In this document: one piece after another, positions 20,901 through 28,919 of the stretch
How positions within the stretch are numbered: the first letter of the stretch is position 1
Layout of the letters: each line of letters begins with the position of its first letter
From: an uncultured Muribaculaceae bacterium
Lineage (GTDB): Bacteria; Bacteroidota; Bacteroidia; Bacteroidales; Muribaculaceae
Assembly: GCA_944320595.1 (NCBI GenBank)
Contig: CALUIB010000007.1
Span: 62,001 to 126,000, forward strand
DNA: 64,000 nt
Direction: 5' to 3'
The notes under the pieces: generated by a model
Told to the model about the DNA's origin: nothing
Databases searched by the model: none
Seen by the model: only the letters and a program-made list of their open reading frames with translations
Translations under genes and position numbers: made by a program

Positions 20901-21134
20901 ATAAGTGCTGCCCACCCTGTAATATTTCTCGGCTACCACCTGCGTGTCTTGCACCATTTCATTATTCTTGAAAACGCATTTCACCTTTGCCGGGCACTCG
21001 CCGCCTATCTGGAAACTGAACATGGGTACACGCCACTCCTTGCCGTCATACATCACAACATAGGAATAACCTCTGCGCCCCAAGTCTCTCTCTTCTCTTA
21101 AGATGTCTAATTCCAAATAATTCTTCTTTTCCAT
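17976..21134 (-). CDS. Large protein with S1/OB-like segments and a C-terminal AlbA_2 (Schlafen-like) domain
   Basis: 1052 residues, no signal peptide and no membrane span, so probably cytoplasmic. The N-terminal 160 residues and a middle region (about 510-690) contain short beta-rich stretches that resemble OB/S1 folds (DLREGQQVECIVNEIRDGKP, GDEVLCKVITVKDNGTCVCV). Helical segments separate them. Residues 910-1040 match the AlbA_2 putative nucleic-acid-binding domain: KKLEFKTSLVYPP, then ILHAIMGMMNADGGELYIG, then VNDNGNVVGLYDDL. The overall protein is not one I recognise; a role in RNA or DNA binding is inferred. It starts 46 bp after hutI and its stop overlaps the DUF6377 start. Confidence 0.72.
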   Translation of the reverse strand: MEKKNYLELDILREERDLGRRGYSYVVMYDGKEWRVPMFSFQIGGECPAKVKCVFKNNEMVQDTQVVAEKYYRVGSTYLFTIKKKWPLYKYYELQDRNVNEKGFKIYLRFSDSRDDLREGQQVECIVNEIRDGKPFLTLTDANPSCMEFKSKEEIFKSGGTAFTAWIDEIFKAPFLGEAARLHGEGDGKWVCLFSKEIETVIYSLIVSDNGDKAEILEALCRDWTDAIEYSTFMGGLSVQEKQDYNYLLTHSIEVCEDFMDALLLPGKDEKAKEIIKSLDPQYYRYRIEKRFRTLACIFSLDKGVLDGNIDDMLDRIGRLGMEECSSDRNYKWVMAILKMCAAASTGRLEGCLSVSSEGKCKIKRGILSLCYLAKVMSRRGDADAGIVAGRAYLLASAYMLGSKEKSQLLGNAYLCLFVGCSAMSQFKWEQLDGMVKTELYRMCSAIPPGERKSLVYANDVSYCKLSPKGIKLAPRNYRGEFADFKITGVELTASISYSKSLSRIEDEDDFLDIRNAWREVGDTVATPVRKIEECKVLQDGEVVDVYVTGIKDDETMLCRAVGYGDEGVGEMEFNDLLFYRRPNLSIDDFVGTDGSGLVFPAIYSVEDGRPVFYAKEYKVDFAIDVFNDGDEVLCKVITVKDNGTCVCVTADGLFMSVNALGNDVATNCYIMAEVTGKNRDTGYAYADFVMFTEQSFAGRNVYAEYLKAFNKWCYDGEMTLDALEAEGESSPQDETLSKASRGQMLLLMDVLNKLSELEDARRRYCCLAISKIVAAIVGDEWYKRLIELRMKYTEQLYSFSLNNKLQETDTEAFRLSAAVAGMLQLPEVAERLSVLKVLCRYGVLAIGNRVDDKLLEHIQEAATPLEKELATLVLSGNLLSGFRNDALRNKVLDEIGNALRVCIIKPQNIHIGEEGKKLEFKTSLVYPPGNHGNEGLEEQTENILHAIMGMMNADGGELYIGVNDNGNVVGLYDDLVYFSRRYNNCNEEKAKDNFKNYFSWKLQGGIGKENAARLEYEFEEKGAYSVFHITIPKLHVEGNNVIRVGTINIDK

Positions 21135-21179
21135 GTTTCTTTTCGTTATGTTTTTAGGTGATGGCAGCCATTTGCCGCA

Positions 21180-22415
21180 TCATATTTTACGTCCGCCGAT
21201 AAATGCACGGCTTATAATGGGAGTTGTGTAGGCGTATGGTATGAAATCGACCGATGGCAGCGGCTCAGTGATATAGAAGTTGGCGCACTTGCCAGGCGCA
21301 ATCGAGCCATAGTCGGCCGACAGCCCCATGGCACAAGCGGCATTGATTGTGGCGGCATTAATGGCCTCGGCAGGCAACAGGCGCATCTTGATGCAGGCAA
21401 GCGAAACGGCAAATTTCATGTCGCCCGACGGTGTTGACCCGGGATTGTAGTCGCTAGCAATGGCCACGGCGCACCCGGCATCTATCATCTTGCGCAACGG
21501 GGCGTATGGCATATTCAAGAAAAACGACGTTCCCGGCAAGCCAGTGGGCATAGTGGCAGGCGACCGAGCCAACAACTCTACTTCGGCATCGGTGATGCGC
21601 TCCAAGTGGTCAACCGATAGTGCACCGTTGCGCACCGCCACCTCCACGCCGCCCGATGCGGCAAGCTCGTCGGCATGAATCTTGGGTTTCATTCCCCACT
21701 TCGCCCCGGCCTCCAGTATGCGCACCGTGTCATCGGGAGTGAAGAAACCTTCGTCGCAAAACACGTCGATAAATTCGGCAAGCCGCTCGCGGCCAACCTC
21801 GGGAATCATCTCGTCGATGAGCAAATCCATGTACCGTTCCTTATCATAACCTCTCCCCACGGCATGGGCTCCGAGGAATGTCGCCGACACGTGCATCGGC
21901 ACACTATCCTTTATGCGCCTTATCACGCGCAGCATCTTCAGCTCGTCGGCAGTGTTAAGGCCATACCCACTTTTAATCTCCACACAACCTGTACCCTTGG
22001 CCATTATCTCGCGTACACGCCGCATCGACTGCCTGTAAAGCTCATCCTCGGTGAGCGTGTGCAGCAAGTCGGCCGAATTGAGTATGCCGCCGCCACGTCG
22101 GGCAATTTCGGCATAACTCAATCCACGTATCTTATCTACAAACTCCCCCTCGCGGCTGCCAGCATACACTATGTGGGTGTGCGCGTCGCACCACGACGGC
22201 AGCACCATGCCGCCACGGGCATCTACAGTCTCGTCGGCACCCACGCCGTCGGCAGGCAATTCATTCATTTTGCCAAACACCGACACCACGCCATCTTCAA
22301 CCAACAAATAGGCATCGCAGATGGTGTCGATATGCGACATCTCCTTGCCGCCGAGCCGTGTGCGACCTCGACGGTCGCACACCAGCGTGCCAATATTTGT
22401 TACAATTAGTCGCAT
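21180..22415 (-). CDS. hutI: Imidazolonepropionase
   Basis: 411 residues of the amidohydrolase superfamily. The metal site motif is DAHTHIVYAGSRE, with further family motifs KSGYGLNTADELKML, HADELAASGG, and ASDYNPGS near the C-terminus. It hydrolyses 4-imidazolone-5-propionate to N-formimidoyl-L-glutamate, the third step of histidine degradation. The start overlaps the hutH stop by 10 bp. Last enzyme of the operon ftcD-hutU-hutH-hutI. Confidence 0.95.
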   Translation of the reverse strand: MRLIVTNIGTLVCDRRGRTRLGGKEMSHIDTICDAYLLVEDGVVSVFGKMNELPADGVGADETVDARGGMVLPSWCDAHTHIVYAGSREGEFVDKIRGLSYAEIARRGGGILNSADLLHTLTEDELYRQSMRRVREIMAKGTGCVEIKSGYGLNTADELKMLRVIRRIKDSVPMHVSATFLGAHAVGRGYDKERYMDLLIDEMIPEVGRERLAEFIDVFCDEGFFTPDDTVRILEAGAKWGMKPKIHADELAASGGVEVAVRNGALSVDHLERITDAEVELLARSPATMPTGLPGTSFFLNMPYAPLRKMIDAGCAVAIASDYNPGSTPSGDMKFAVSLACIKMRLLPAEAINAATINAACAMGLSADYGSIAPGKCANFYITEPLPSVDFIPYAYTTPIISRAFIGGRKI

Positions 22416-23902
22416 ACCGGGCTATCGTTTTGTTCAAGGAATTCAATCGAATGGCTTATGTGGGGGTACATCACCTCATCGTTGACGATAAACGGCACCA
22501 CCTCACGGTATTTCTCATGCAACGCCTCGATAGTAGGCGACGACTTCAGCGGACGGCGGAAATCAAGGGCTTGCGCAGCATTGAACAGCTCAATGGCAAG
22601 CACCCGGCGAGTGTTCAGCACCACTTTGTAGAGCTTGATGGCGGCATTCGCCCCCATGCTCACGTGGTCTTCCTGCCCCTGGCTCGACGGAATACTGTCA
22701 ACCGATGCCGGGGTGCAAAGGCTCTTGTTAAGGCTTACTATCGAAGCCGCCGTGTATTGCGTAATCATAAAGCCACTGTTCACGCCCGGATTTGCCACAA
22801 GGAAACTTGGCAATCCACGAGTACCCGAAACGAGCTTGTAGATGCGCCGCTCCGAGATGTTGGCAAGTTCGCTCATGGCTATTGCGAGGAAATCGAGTGG
22901 CAAGGCTATTGGCTCGCCATGGAAATTGCCTGCCGAGATTATCAGGTCTTCATCGGGGCACACAGTGGGATTGTCGGTGGCCGAATTTATCTCGGTGTCA
23001 ATCACCGATTCCACGTAGGCAAGCGTATCCTTGGCCGCGCCATGCACCTGCGGTATGCAGCGGAACGAATACGGGTCTTGCACATACGACTTTGTGGTCT
23101 CAACTATCGCACTGCCTTCAAGCAGCCTGCGCATGGCGGCGGCAGTTGCTATCTGCCCACGGTGCGGGCGCACTTGGTGCACGGCATCGGTAAACGGTTC
23201 AACAAGGCCGCAATATGCGTCGAGCGACATTGCCGAAATGGCATCGGCCCAACGGCACAACCTGCGTCCCTGAAGCAACGCCCACACGGCAAAAGCTCCC
23301 ATGTTCTGGGTCCCGTTGAGCAGGGCAAGCCCCTCCTTCGATGCCAGCTGTATGGGTTTCCACCCCTTGCGCCTCAGCACATCGGCTCCCGACATGATTT
23401 TCCCTTTATATTCCACCTCGCCAAGCCCCACAAGCGGCAGCGAGAGGTGTGCAAGCGGCACCAAGTCGCCCGAGGCACCGAGAGAGCCTTGCATATACAC
23501 CACCGGGTAAATATCATTGTTGAAGAAATCAATGAGCCGCTCCACGGTATCGAGCTTGCAACCCGAGTAACCGTAACTGAGCGACTGCACCTTCAGCAGC
23601 AGCATTATCTTCACTATCTCGTTGGGCACACGCTCGCCAGTGCCGCAAGCGTGCGACATCATCAAGTTGATTTGCAACTGTGCCAAGTGGTCGCCGCCTA
23701 TCGACACATTGCACAACGAGCCGAATCCCGTGGTCACACCGTAAATAGGCGCACGGTTCTCGGCTATTTTCTTATCGAGGTATTCGCGGCAACGTATTAT
23801 GCGGTTGCGCGCATCGTCGCTAAGCTCTATTTTGTATCCGTTCCTTACAATCTCACCCACACGCTCTATGGTGAGATGCTCTGCCGATATTTTATGTACC
23901 AT
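22406..23902 (-). CDS. hutH: Histidine ammonia-lyase
   Basis: 498 residues from the start at 23902 (MVHKISAEHL). The frame is open to 23929, but those nine extra residues are hydrophobic and lack family likeness. The Ala143-Ser144-Gly145 triad in GSLGASGDLVPL forms the MIO electrophile, and the position agrees with known histidases. It converts L-histidine to trans-urocanate and ammonia, the entry step of the pathway. It starts 31 bp after hutU. Confidence 0.95.
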   Translation of the reverse strand: MVHKISAEHLTIERVGEIVRNGYKIELSDDARNRIIRCREYLDKKIAENRAPIYGVTTGFGSLCNVSIGGDHLAQLQINLMMSHACGTGERVPNEIVKIMLLLKVQSLSYGYSGCKLDTVERLIDFFNNDIYPVVYMQGSLGASGDLVPLAHLSLPLVGLGEVEYKGKIMSGADVLRRKGWKPIQLASKEGLALLNGTQNMGAFAVWALLQGRRLCRWADAISAMSLDAYCGLVEPFTDAVHQVRPHRGQIATAAAMRRLLEGSAIVETTKSYVQDPYSFRCIPQVHGAAKDTLAYVESVIDTEINSATDNPTVCPDEDLIISAGNFHGEPIALPLDFLAIAMSELANISERRIYKLVSGTRGLPSFLVANPGVNSGFMITQYTAASIVSLNKSLCTPASVDSIPSSQGQEDHVSMGANAAIKLYKVVLNTRRVLAIELFNAAQALDFRRPLKSSPTIEALHEKYREVVPFIVNDEVMYPHISHSIEFLEQNDSPVCD

Positions 23903-23932
23903 AAATATATAAATAAGAAGTAGAACCAAAAG

Positions 23933-25942
23933 TTACAACAAACTCTCGTCAACAAGATTGGGCATCGTCACCTTAAGCCCGGGACAAAGCTGCATGGCAC
24001 GCTCGATGGTGCGCATCGAACCGCCGTTGCGCGCCCAGCTGCGCCGTGCTATACCGTTGTTCACATCCCAAAACAGCATTTCGCGTATGTGCCGCTCGCT
24101 GTCGGCCGAGCCATCGACTACCATTCCGAAACCGCCGTTGATTACCTCGCCCCAGCCAACGCCGCCGCCGTTGTGCAGCGAAACCCACGTGGCACCGCGA
24201 AAAGCATCGCCTATCACATTCTGCACGGCCATGTCGGCGCAGAATTGCGACCCATCATATATGTTGCTCGTCTCGCGGAAGGGCGAGTCGGTACCCGACA
24301 CGTCGTGGTGGTCGCGCCCAAGCACCACCGGGGCTTTAAGCTCGCCTGCGGCAACTGCGCGATTGAAAGCCAGCGCAATCTTGGTACGCCCCTCGGCATC
24401 GGCATATAAGATACGGGCTTGCGAACCCACAACAAGGTGGTTGCGCCCGGCCTCGCGAATCCAGTGTATGTTATCATCAAGCTGCCCATGGATTTCTTCG
24501 GGAGCCGTCTTGCGTATATCTTCAAGAACTTCGGTGGCAAGGCGGTCGGTAAGCGCAAGGTCGTCGGGATTGCCCGAGGTGCACACCCAGCGGAACGGGC
24601 CGAAACCGTAATCGAAGAACATCGGGCCCATAATATCTTGCACGTATGACGGGTAACGGAACCTTCCCGAGCCGTCGGCAGCCATTATGTCGGCTCCTGC
24701 ACGTTGCGACTGTAGCAGGAAGGCATTGCCATAATCGAAGAAATACATTCCGCGAGCTGAGAGCTTGTTGATTGCAGCCACCTGCCTGCGCAACGATGCC
24801 TCAACAGCCTGCTTGAACTGCGCCGGATCCTCGGCCATCATGCGTTTCGACTCCTCAAGCGTAAGCCCCACGGGATAGTAACCGCCTGCCCACGGATTGT
24901 GCAGCGACGTTTGGTCGCTGCCAAGGTCAACACGTATCTCCTCGTCGGCAAGGCGTTCCCATAGGTCAACCACATTGCCCACGTAGGCCAGCGACACAGT
25001 GCGACGTTCGGCCACGGCCTGCCTTATCACAGGCACAAGTTCGTCGAGGTCGTAGTGCAATTCGTCCACCCAGCCCTGATCGTAACGCTTTTGCGCAGCC
25101 TGCGGGTTGATTTCGGCCACCACGCTCACCACTCCGGCTATGTTGCCTGCTTTGGGCTGAGCACCCGACATACCGCCAAGCCCCGACGACACGAAAAGCA
25201 TACCGTGAATGTCGGTGCGTCCGGGATAATCGGCAAGCTTCTTACGCGCTGCATTCAGCACGGTAATTGTAGTCCCATGCACTATGCCTTGCGGGCCTAT
25301 ATACATATACGACCCCGCAGTCATCTGCCCATATTGGCTCACGCCGAGGGCATTCAACCGCTCCCAATCATCGGGTTTTGAATAATTGGGGATAACCATG
25401 CCGTTGGTGACAACCACGCGCGGCGCATCACGGTGCGACGGAAACAACCCCAGCGGATGCCCCGAATACATCACCAGCGTCTGCTCGTCGGTCATCTCGC
25501 TAAGGTATTTCATCGTGAGCAAGTATTGCGCCCAGTTCTGGAACGCGGCACCATTGCCGCCATACACGATAAGTTCATGTGGATGCTGTGCCACGGCCGG
25601 ATCAAGGTTGTTTTGTATCATCAGCATTATAGCGGCGGCTTGCTTGCTGCGGTGCGGATATTCGTCAATGGGGCGAGCATGCATCTCATAGCGTGGACGG
25701 AAACGGTACATATAAATCCGCCCGTATTTCTTCAACTCCTCGGCAAATTCCGGCGCAAGCGTTGCGTGGAACTTGGGTGGAAAATAGCGCAGGGCGTTGC
25801 GCAAGGCAAGGCGTTTTTCGTCATCAGTTAGTATGTCCTTGCGGCGAGGCGCATGATTCACACTCTCGTCGTAGGGTTGCGGTTGCGGCAATTCGTCGGG
25901 AATACCAGCACATATCTGTCGTGAAAATTCTTCTTGTGTCAT
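23933..25942 (-). CDS. hutU: Urocanate hydratase
   Basis: 669 residues from the start at 25942 (MTQEEFSRQI). The open frame runs a further 81 codons upstream, but that part lies inside ftcD in another frame and is Cys/Arg-rich noise. Family motifs include YGGNGAAFQNWAQY, SSGLGGMSGAQPKAGNI, and TSGNPDDLALTD with its surroundings. It is the longer urocanase type found in Bacteroidetes rather than the usual 550-residue form. It binds NAD+ and converts urocanate to 4-imidazolone-5-propionate. It starts 8 bp after ftcD. Confidence 0.94.
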   Translation of the reverse strand: MTQEEFSRQICAGIPDELPQPQPYDESVNHAPRRKDILTDDEKRLALRNALRYFPPKFHATLAPEFAEELKKYGRIYMYRFRPRYEMHARPIDEYPHRSKQAAAIMLMIQNNLDPAVAQHPHELIVYGGNGAAFQNWAQYLLTMKYLSEMTDEQTLVMYSGHPLGLFPSHRDAPRVVVTNGMVIPNYSKPDDWERLNALGVSQYGQMTAGSYMYIGPQGIVHGTTITVLNAARKKLADYPGRTDIHGMLFVSSGLGGMSGAQPKAGNIAGVVSVVAEINPQAAQKRYDQGWVDELHYDLDELVPVIRQAVAERRTVSLAYVGNVVDLWERLADEEIRVDLGSDQTSLHNPWAGGYYPVGLTLEESKRMMAEDPAQFKQAVEASLRRQVAAINKLSARGMYFFDYGNAFLLQSQRAGADIMAADGSGRFRYPSYVQDIMGPMFFDYGFGPFRWVCTSGNPDDLALTDRLATEVLEDIRKTAPEEIHGQLDDNIHWIREAGRNHLVVGSQARILYADAEGRTKIALAFNRAVAAGELKAPVVLGRDHHDVSGTDSPFRETSNIYDGSQFCADMAVQNVIGDAFRGATWVSLHNGGGVGWGEVINGGFGMVVDGSADSERHIREMLFWDVNNGIARRSWARNGGSMRTIERAMQLCPGLKVTMPNLVDESLL

Positions 25943-25950
25943 ATATAGTC

Positions 25951-27657
25951 TTATTTTATTTTTTCGTTTACTATTTTCAATATCTCGGCCTCGGCCTCCA
26001 CTGCCTGTGCGGCAAGGCGGTCGGCCTCGGCGCACAATTCTGCCGCACGAGCCTTGTCGGCAAGCCCGGCAGCATTGATTTTCACATTCAGCCCGGCTCC
26101 GAACACTGCACTGCGGGCAGCAAGCGCCCCCACCCCGGCATCGCTCACGCTGGCCGGGTTGCCATCGGCGGCCATTGCACGGCACACTTCAAAAACACCG
26201 CAAGCCTGCCGCATGGTTTCGAGCGGCACCATGGCCGCAGCAAGCGTAGCTTGCTCCAATGCCTCGGCACGCAGTTTCTTTTCTTCATCGCTCCCCTTGG
26301 GCATCGACAAGGCATTCATTATGCCGTTGAATGCCTCGGTGTCTTCGTCAACAAGGTGCAACAGTGCAGCCTGCAACTTTATTCCTCGGTCGGCCACATT
26401 GCTGAACTCCTCCCAACGGTCATCCCAACCAGCCTTGTGAGCCGACAAGTTGGCGACCATCGTGCCAAGAGCCGCGCCAAGCGCACCCATATAGGCTGAA
26501 ACCGAGCCTCCGCCTGGAGCGGGAGACTCACGGGCCGTCTCGTCGGCAAATCCTTTCACAGTCATTGCCGTGAGCTGCTTGCCGACTGCTGCATTGTCGG
26601 CATCAAGCATATATTCTATCACCTTCTCCTGTGGGTTGAACGGACGCAAATCATCAAGCCCGAGCGACTTGATGGCAATTTTCATAATATCTTCCTTTGG
26701 TATGCCGGTAGAGCGGTTCTGCAACCGCAAATAATGCCGCCCGGCATCAAGCAGAGTGCGTTCGGGCACAAGTCCCACAATCTCGGTGCCTGTGACACGC
26801 AATCCACGCAAAGCGGCGCAACGGCACACCTCGTCGAAAGCCTTGTGCAACGGCGTTATGCCTATATTGGTTATATTCATCGACACCTGCGCGATGCCAT
26901 ATTCCTCGATATACCACCCTATGGCTTTCGTCGCCTTCAACGTGCCTGGGCGCATAATCTTCCGCCCTTCGGCATCGAGTTTTATTTTGCCAGTTATGGG
27001 GTTGCCCTCGCGTTCGGGCCGGCCTTTCTCACGCACGTCGAATGCCACGGCATTGGCCCGCCGAGTGGAAGTGGTATTAAGGTTGAAATTCACGGCAATA
27101 AGGAAATCCCTTGCACCCACCACCGTGCAGCCAGTACGGGCAATGCGCTCATCCATCGGCCTTGCCCCGAAGTCGGGAGCCTCGGCAGGGTCTGTTATAC
27201 GTTCGGCTATCGCCTCGTATTCCCCTTTGCGGCACACGGCCAGGTTCTGCCTGCCAGGCCGCATGGCGGCAGCCTCGTAGCAATAACACGGTATGGCCAA
27301 CTCGTCGGCGATGCGCCGTGCCAGCTTGCGGGCAATCTCGGCACATTCTTCAAGCGTTATTCCGCTCACCGGCACAATCGGCAGCACATCGGTGGCCCCG
27401 ATGCGCGGGTGCGCTCCATGGTGCTGGCGCATATCTATCACCTCCCCGGCCTTCTTCACAGCCCTGAAGGCCGCCTCGGCCACCGCCTCGGGACTGCCAA
27501 CGAAAGTCACCACCGTGCGGTTGGTGGCCTCGCCCGGGTCAACGTCGAGCAGTCGCACACCCCCCACCGCTTCTATCTCATCGGTTATTTGCTTTATCAC
27601 CTTCTTGTCGCGCCCTTCGCTGAAGTTGGGCACACACTCCACAATCTGCCTTTCCAT
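25951..27657 (-). CDS. ftcD: Bifunctional glutamate formimidoyltransferase/formimidoyl-THF cyclodeaminase
   Basis: 568 residues. The formiminotransferase N-terminus (RQIVECVPNFSEGRD, with HHGAHPRIGATDVLP) covers about residues 1-300. A linker leads to the cyclodeaminase domain (about 340-550) marked by SPAPGGGSVSAYMGALGAAL. The enzyme moves the formimino group of N-formimidoyl-glutamate to tetrahydrofolate, giving glutamate, then releases ammonia to form methenyl-THF. This makes hutG or hutF unnecessary here. First gene of the hut operon, with a clear promoter upstream. Confidence 0.95.
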   Translation of the reverse strand: MERQIVECVPNFSEGRDKKVIKQITDEIEAVGGVRLLDVDPGEATNRTVVTFVGSPEAVAEAAFRAVKKAGEVIDMRQHHGAHPRIGATDVLPIVPVSGITLEECAEIARKLARRIADELAIPCYCYEAAAMRPGRQNLAVCRKGEYEAIAERITDPAEAPDFGARPMDERIARTGCTVVGARDFLIAVNFNLNTTSTRRANAVAFDVREKGRPEREGNPITGKIKLDAEGRKIMRPGTLKATKAIGWYIEEYGIAQVSMNITNIGITPLHKAFDEVCRCAALRGLRVTGTEIVGLVPERTLLDAGRHYLRLQNRSTGIPKEDIMKIAIKSLGLDDLRPFNPQEKVIEYMLDADNAAVGKQLTAMTVKGFADETARESPAPGGGSVSAYMGALGAALGTMVANLSAHKAGWDDRWEEFSNVADRGIKLQAALLHLVDEDTEAFNGIMNALSMPKGSDEEKKLRAEALEQATLAAAMVPLETMRQACGVFEVCRAMAADGNPASVSDAGVGALAARSAVFGAGLNVKINAAGLADKARAAELCAEADRLAAQAVEAEAEILKIVNEKIK

Positions 27658-27682
27658 AATTAGCTATTATCCAGTTTTTATT

Positions 27683-27713
27683 CAAAGTTACTACAATTCC
27701 CCCACCGCACAAA
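27683..27713 (-). promoter_or_regulatory. Promoter of the hut operon
   Basis: Read on the minus strand: TTTG (27710-27713), 19 bp, then TAACTTTG (27683-27690), a full match to the Bacteroides primary-sigma consensus. The predicted leader to the ftcD ATG at 27657 is about 20 nt. Confidence 0.75.
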
Positions 27714-27788
27714 ATAACCCACTCAATTTTTTGCAACAGGCATCCAACTACCCTCAAAATCAGCAAAAAAACATCTATAAAAAATCAA

Positions 27789-27815
27789 TTGTTTTTAATT
27801 TTTTCTTTATCTTTG
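27789..27815 (+). promoter_or_regulatory. Promoter candidate for the structured RNA
   Basis: TATCTTTG at 27808-27815 is a full -7 match. TTG at 27789-27791 lies only 16 bp upstream, shorter than usual. The predicted start is near 27823, where a small hairpin (GCATTC/GAATGC, 27824-27840) begins. With the hut promoter this shows two divergent transcripts in the gap. Confidence 0.55.
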
Positions 27816-27921
27816 CACTCAAAGCATTCACACGGAATGCAAAAAATAACGGAAAGCGTTTACAATACGTTTTGTTCTTGGCACTTTGAAACTTCGCAAC
27901 TTTCTTATTCCTGCCAATAGA

Positions 27922-28110
27922 CTAAGCAGAAACGTAAATGCTTAGAGGAGATGCCATATACCCACGCAGCACAATATTGCGAGGAAGTATGGACTTTTCC
28001 TGTAGGTTTATGTGCTACTTTTTCTATAAAAAATGGTATGATAAAAAAGTGTGCTGCGTGAGAAGGCGGCGAGGCAAGCATTTGTACAACCTCTCACGCA
28101 TTTCTTTTTT
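27922..28110 (+). ncRNA. Structured noncoding RNA or leader, 6S-like candidate
   Basis: About 190 nt with strong self-complementarity and no convincing reading frame. AAATGCTT (27936-27943) pairs with AAGCATTT (28076-28083). CACGCAGCACA (27963-27973) pairs without mismatch with TGTGCTGCGTG (28050-28060). A short inner hairpin lies at 27983-28000. This is a long rod with interior bubbles, as in 6S RNA. The loop sequence TAGGTTTA (28003-28010) is one base off the TAnnTTTG promoter box, which would fit promoter mimicry. I cannot confirm the family; the Rfam Bacteroidales-1/6S models are the ones to test. It could also be an attenuator leader for the genes at 28159 onward. Confidence 0.5.
28055..28110 (+). 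terminator. Intrinsic terminator at the end of the structured RNA
   Basis: TGCGTGAGA (28055-28063) pairs with TCTCACGCA (28092-28100), followed by TTTCTTTTTT (28101-28110). The loop is long (28 nt). The 5' arm is shared with the rod helix 28050-28060, so the two helices exclude each other. Confidence 0.7.
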
Positions 28111-28158
28111 CAACTTATAGAGCCAATGAGAAGAGGTCAGAGGCACACAGAAAAAATC

Positions 28159-28494
28159 ATGAAAAAAATCCTTTTCGCACTCATGTTTGCAACGAGCTTG
28201 TGCTGTTCAACCGCCGCCGCTATTGGCCAAACGTCAAGCAGCACCAAACATTACATTGCCCAAGGCAACTACTGCCCACCCGACGAGACATGCCTTGCCA
28301 CAAACATAACCGCCACAAGCACAACAAGCTCTAACGACACAATAACTGGAGTCTCGATTTTACAGGAAGGCAGCAGATACGTGGCAATAGTTCCTGGACA
28401 CGGACGGCTGACCCTATACTTCAATTCCGAAGCAAATGGCTGGTGCTTTAATGCCAACGACAAGGAATACAAAGTAAATTGGCAACCGCGGTAA
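28159..28494 (+). CDS. Small secreted protein of unknown function
   Basis: 111 residues from the ATG at 28159. The open frame extends back to 28051, but that part runs through the terminator. A clear signal peptide (MKKILFALMFATSLCCSTAAA) is followed by a Ser/Thr-rich segment and a small beta-rich C-terminus. Two cysteines lie close together in YCPPDETCL and another near the end. I do not recognise a family. It is the first of three small genes on the plus strand directly after the structured RNA; the next starts 26 bp later. Confidence 0.6.
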   Translation: MKKILFALMFATSLCCSTAAAIGQTSSSTKHYIAQGNYCPPDETCLATNITATSTTSSNDTITGVSILQEGSRYVAIVPGHGRLTLYFNSEANGWCFNANDKEYKVNWQPR

Positions 28495-28520
28495 ACGCAC
28501 ACTATGGCGATTAAGGTATC

Positions 28521-28919
28521 ATGCTCCGCCAGCGTTTGCTCAAAATGGCTTGCTCGCTGCTGCTATTGCTCGCCGGGTCGGCTATATACGTGCTGTTCAG
28601 ACACGATATAATTTTCGTGGAAATGCTCCCATTCTCGGTTCCGCGCATCGAAACCGACAGTTCCTGCCGCCTTACGCAATTCGCCATATATAGCCTGCCA
28701 GATGCTTTATGGTATGCAGCACTGCTAATGTTCATGTCGGCATTTGCCGACGGCCGATGCCTTAACCGCCACATTTTGCGCTTTGCCATAGTGCTACCGT
28801 TCGGCTTGGAGGCAGGGCAATACCTCCACATCATCGGCGGCACTTTCGACATCATCGACATTCTCTCATATTTAATCACCTTAACAATATGCAAATGGAA
28901 ACTAAACTTAAACGCTTGA
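28521..28919 (+). CDS. Small membrane protein, VanZ-like in layout
   Basis: 132 residues with about four hydrophobic spans (residues 8-25, 56-75, 85-100, 110-125). The end pattern GLEAGQYLHIIGGTFDIIDILSYLI recalls the GRTFDxxD region of VanZ-like proteins, but the likeness is short and the identification is tentative. It overlaps the next gene by 31 bp, which suggests co-translation. Confidence 0.55.
   Translation: MLRQRLLKMACSLLLLLAGSAIYVLFRHDIIFVEMLPFSVPRIETDSSCRLTQFAIYSLPDALWYAALLMFMSAFADGRCLNRHILRFAIVLPFGLEAGQYLHIIGGTFDIIDILSYLITLTICKWKLNLNA

Noticed and set aside
22358..23923. 521-codon open frame on the plus strand
   Set aside because: Antisense to hutH and without recognisable motifs.
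25943..26185. 81-codon N-terminal extension of hutU
   Set aside because: It lies inside ftcD in another frame and is Cys/Arg-rich; the true start MTQEEFSRQI is 8 bp after the ftcD stop.
27922..28110. tmRNA, SRP RNA or RNase P RNA
   Set aside because: The region is too short for tmRNA or RNase P, has no tag reading frame, and lacks the conserved SRP tetraloop region and the RNase P core signature.
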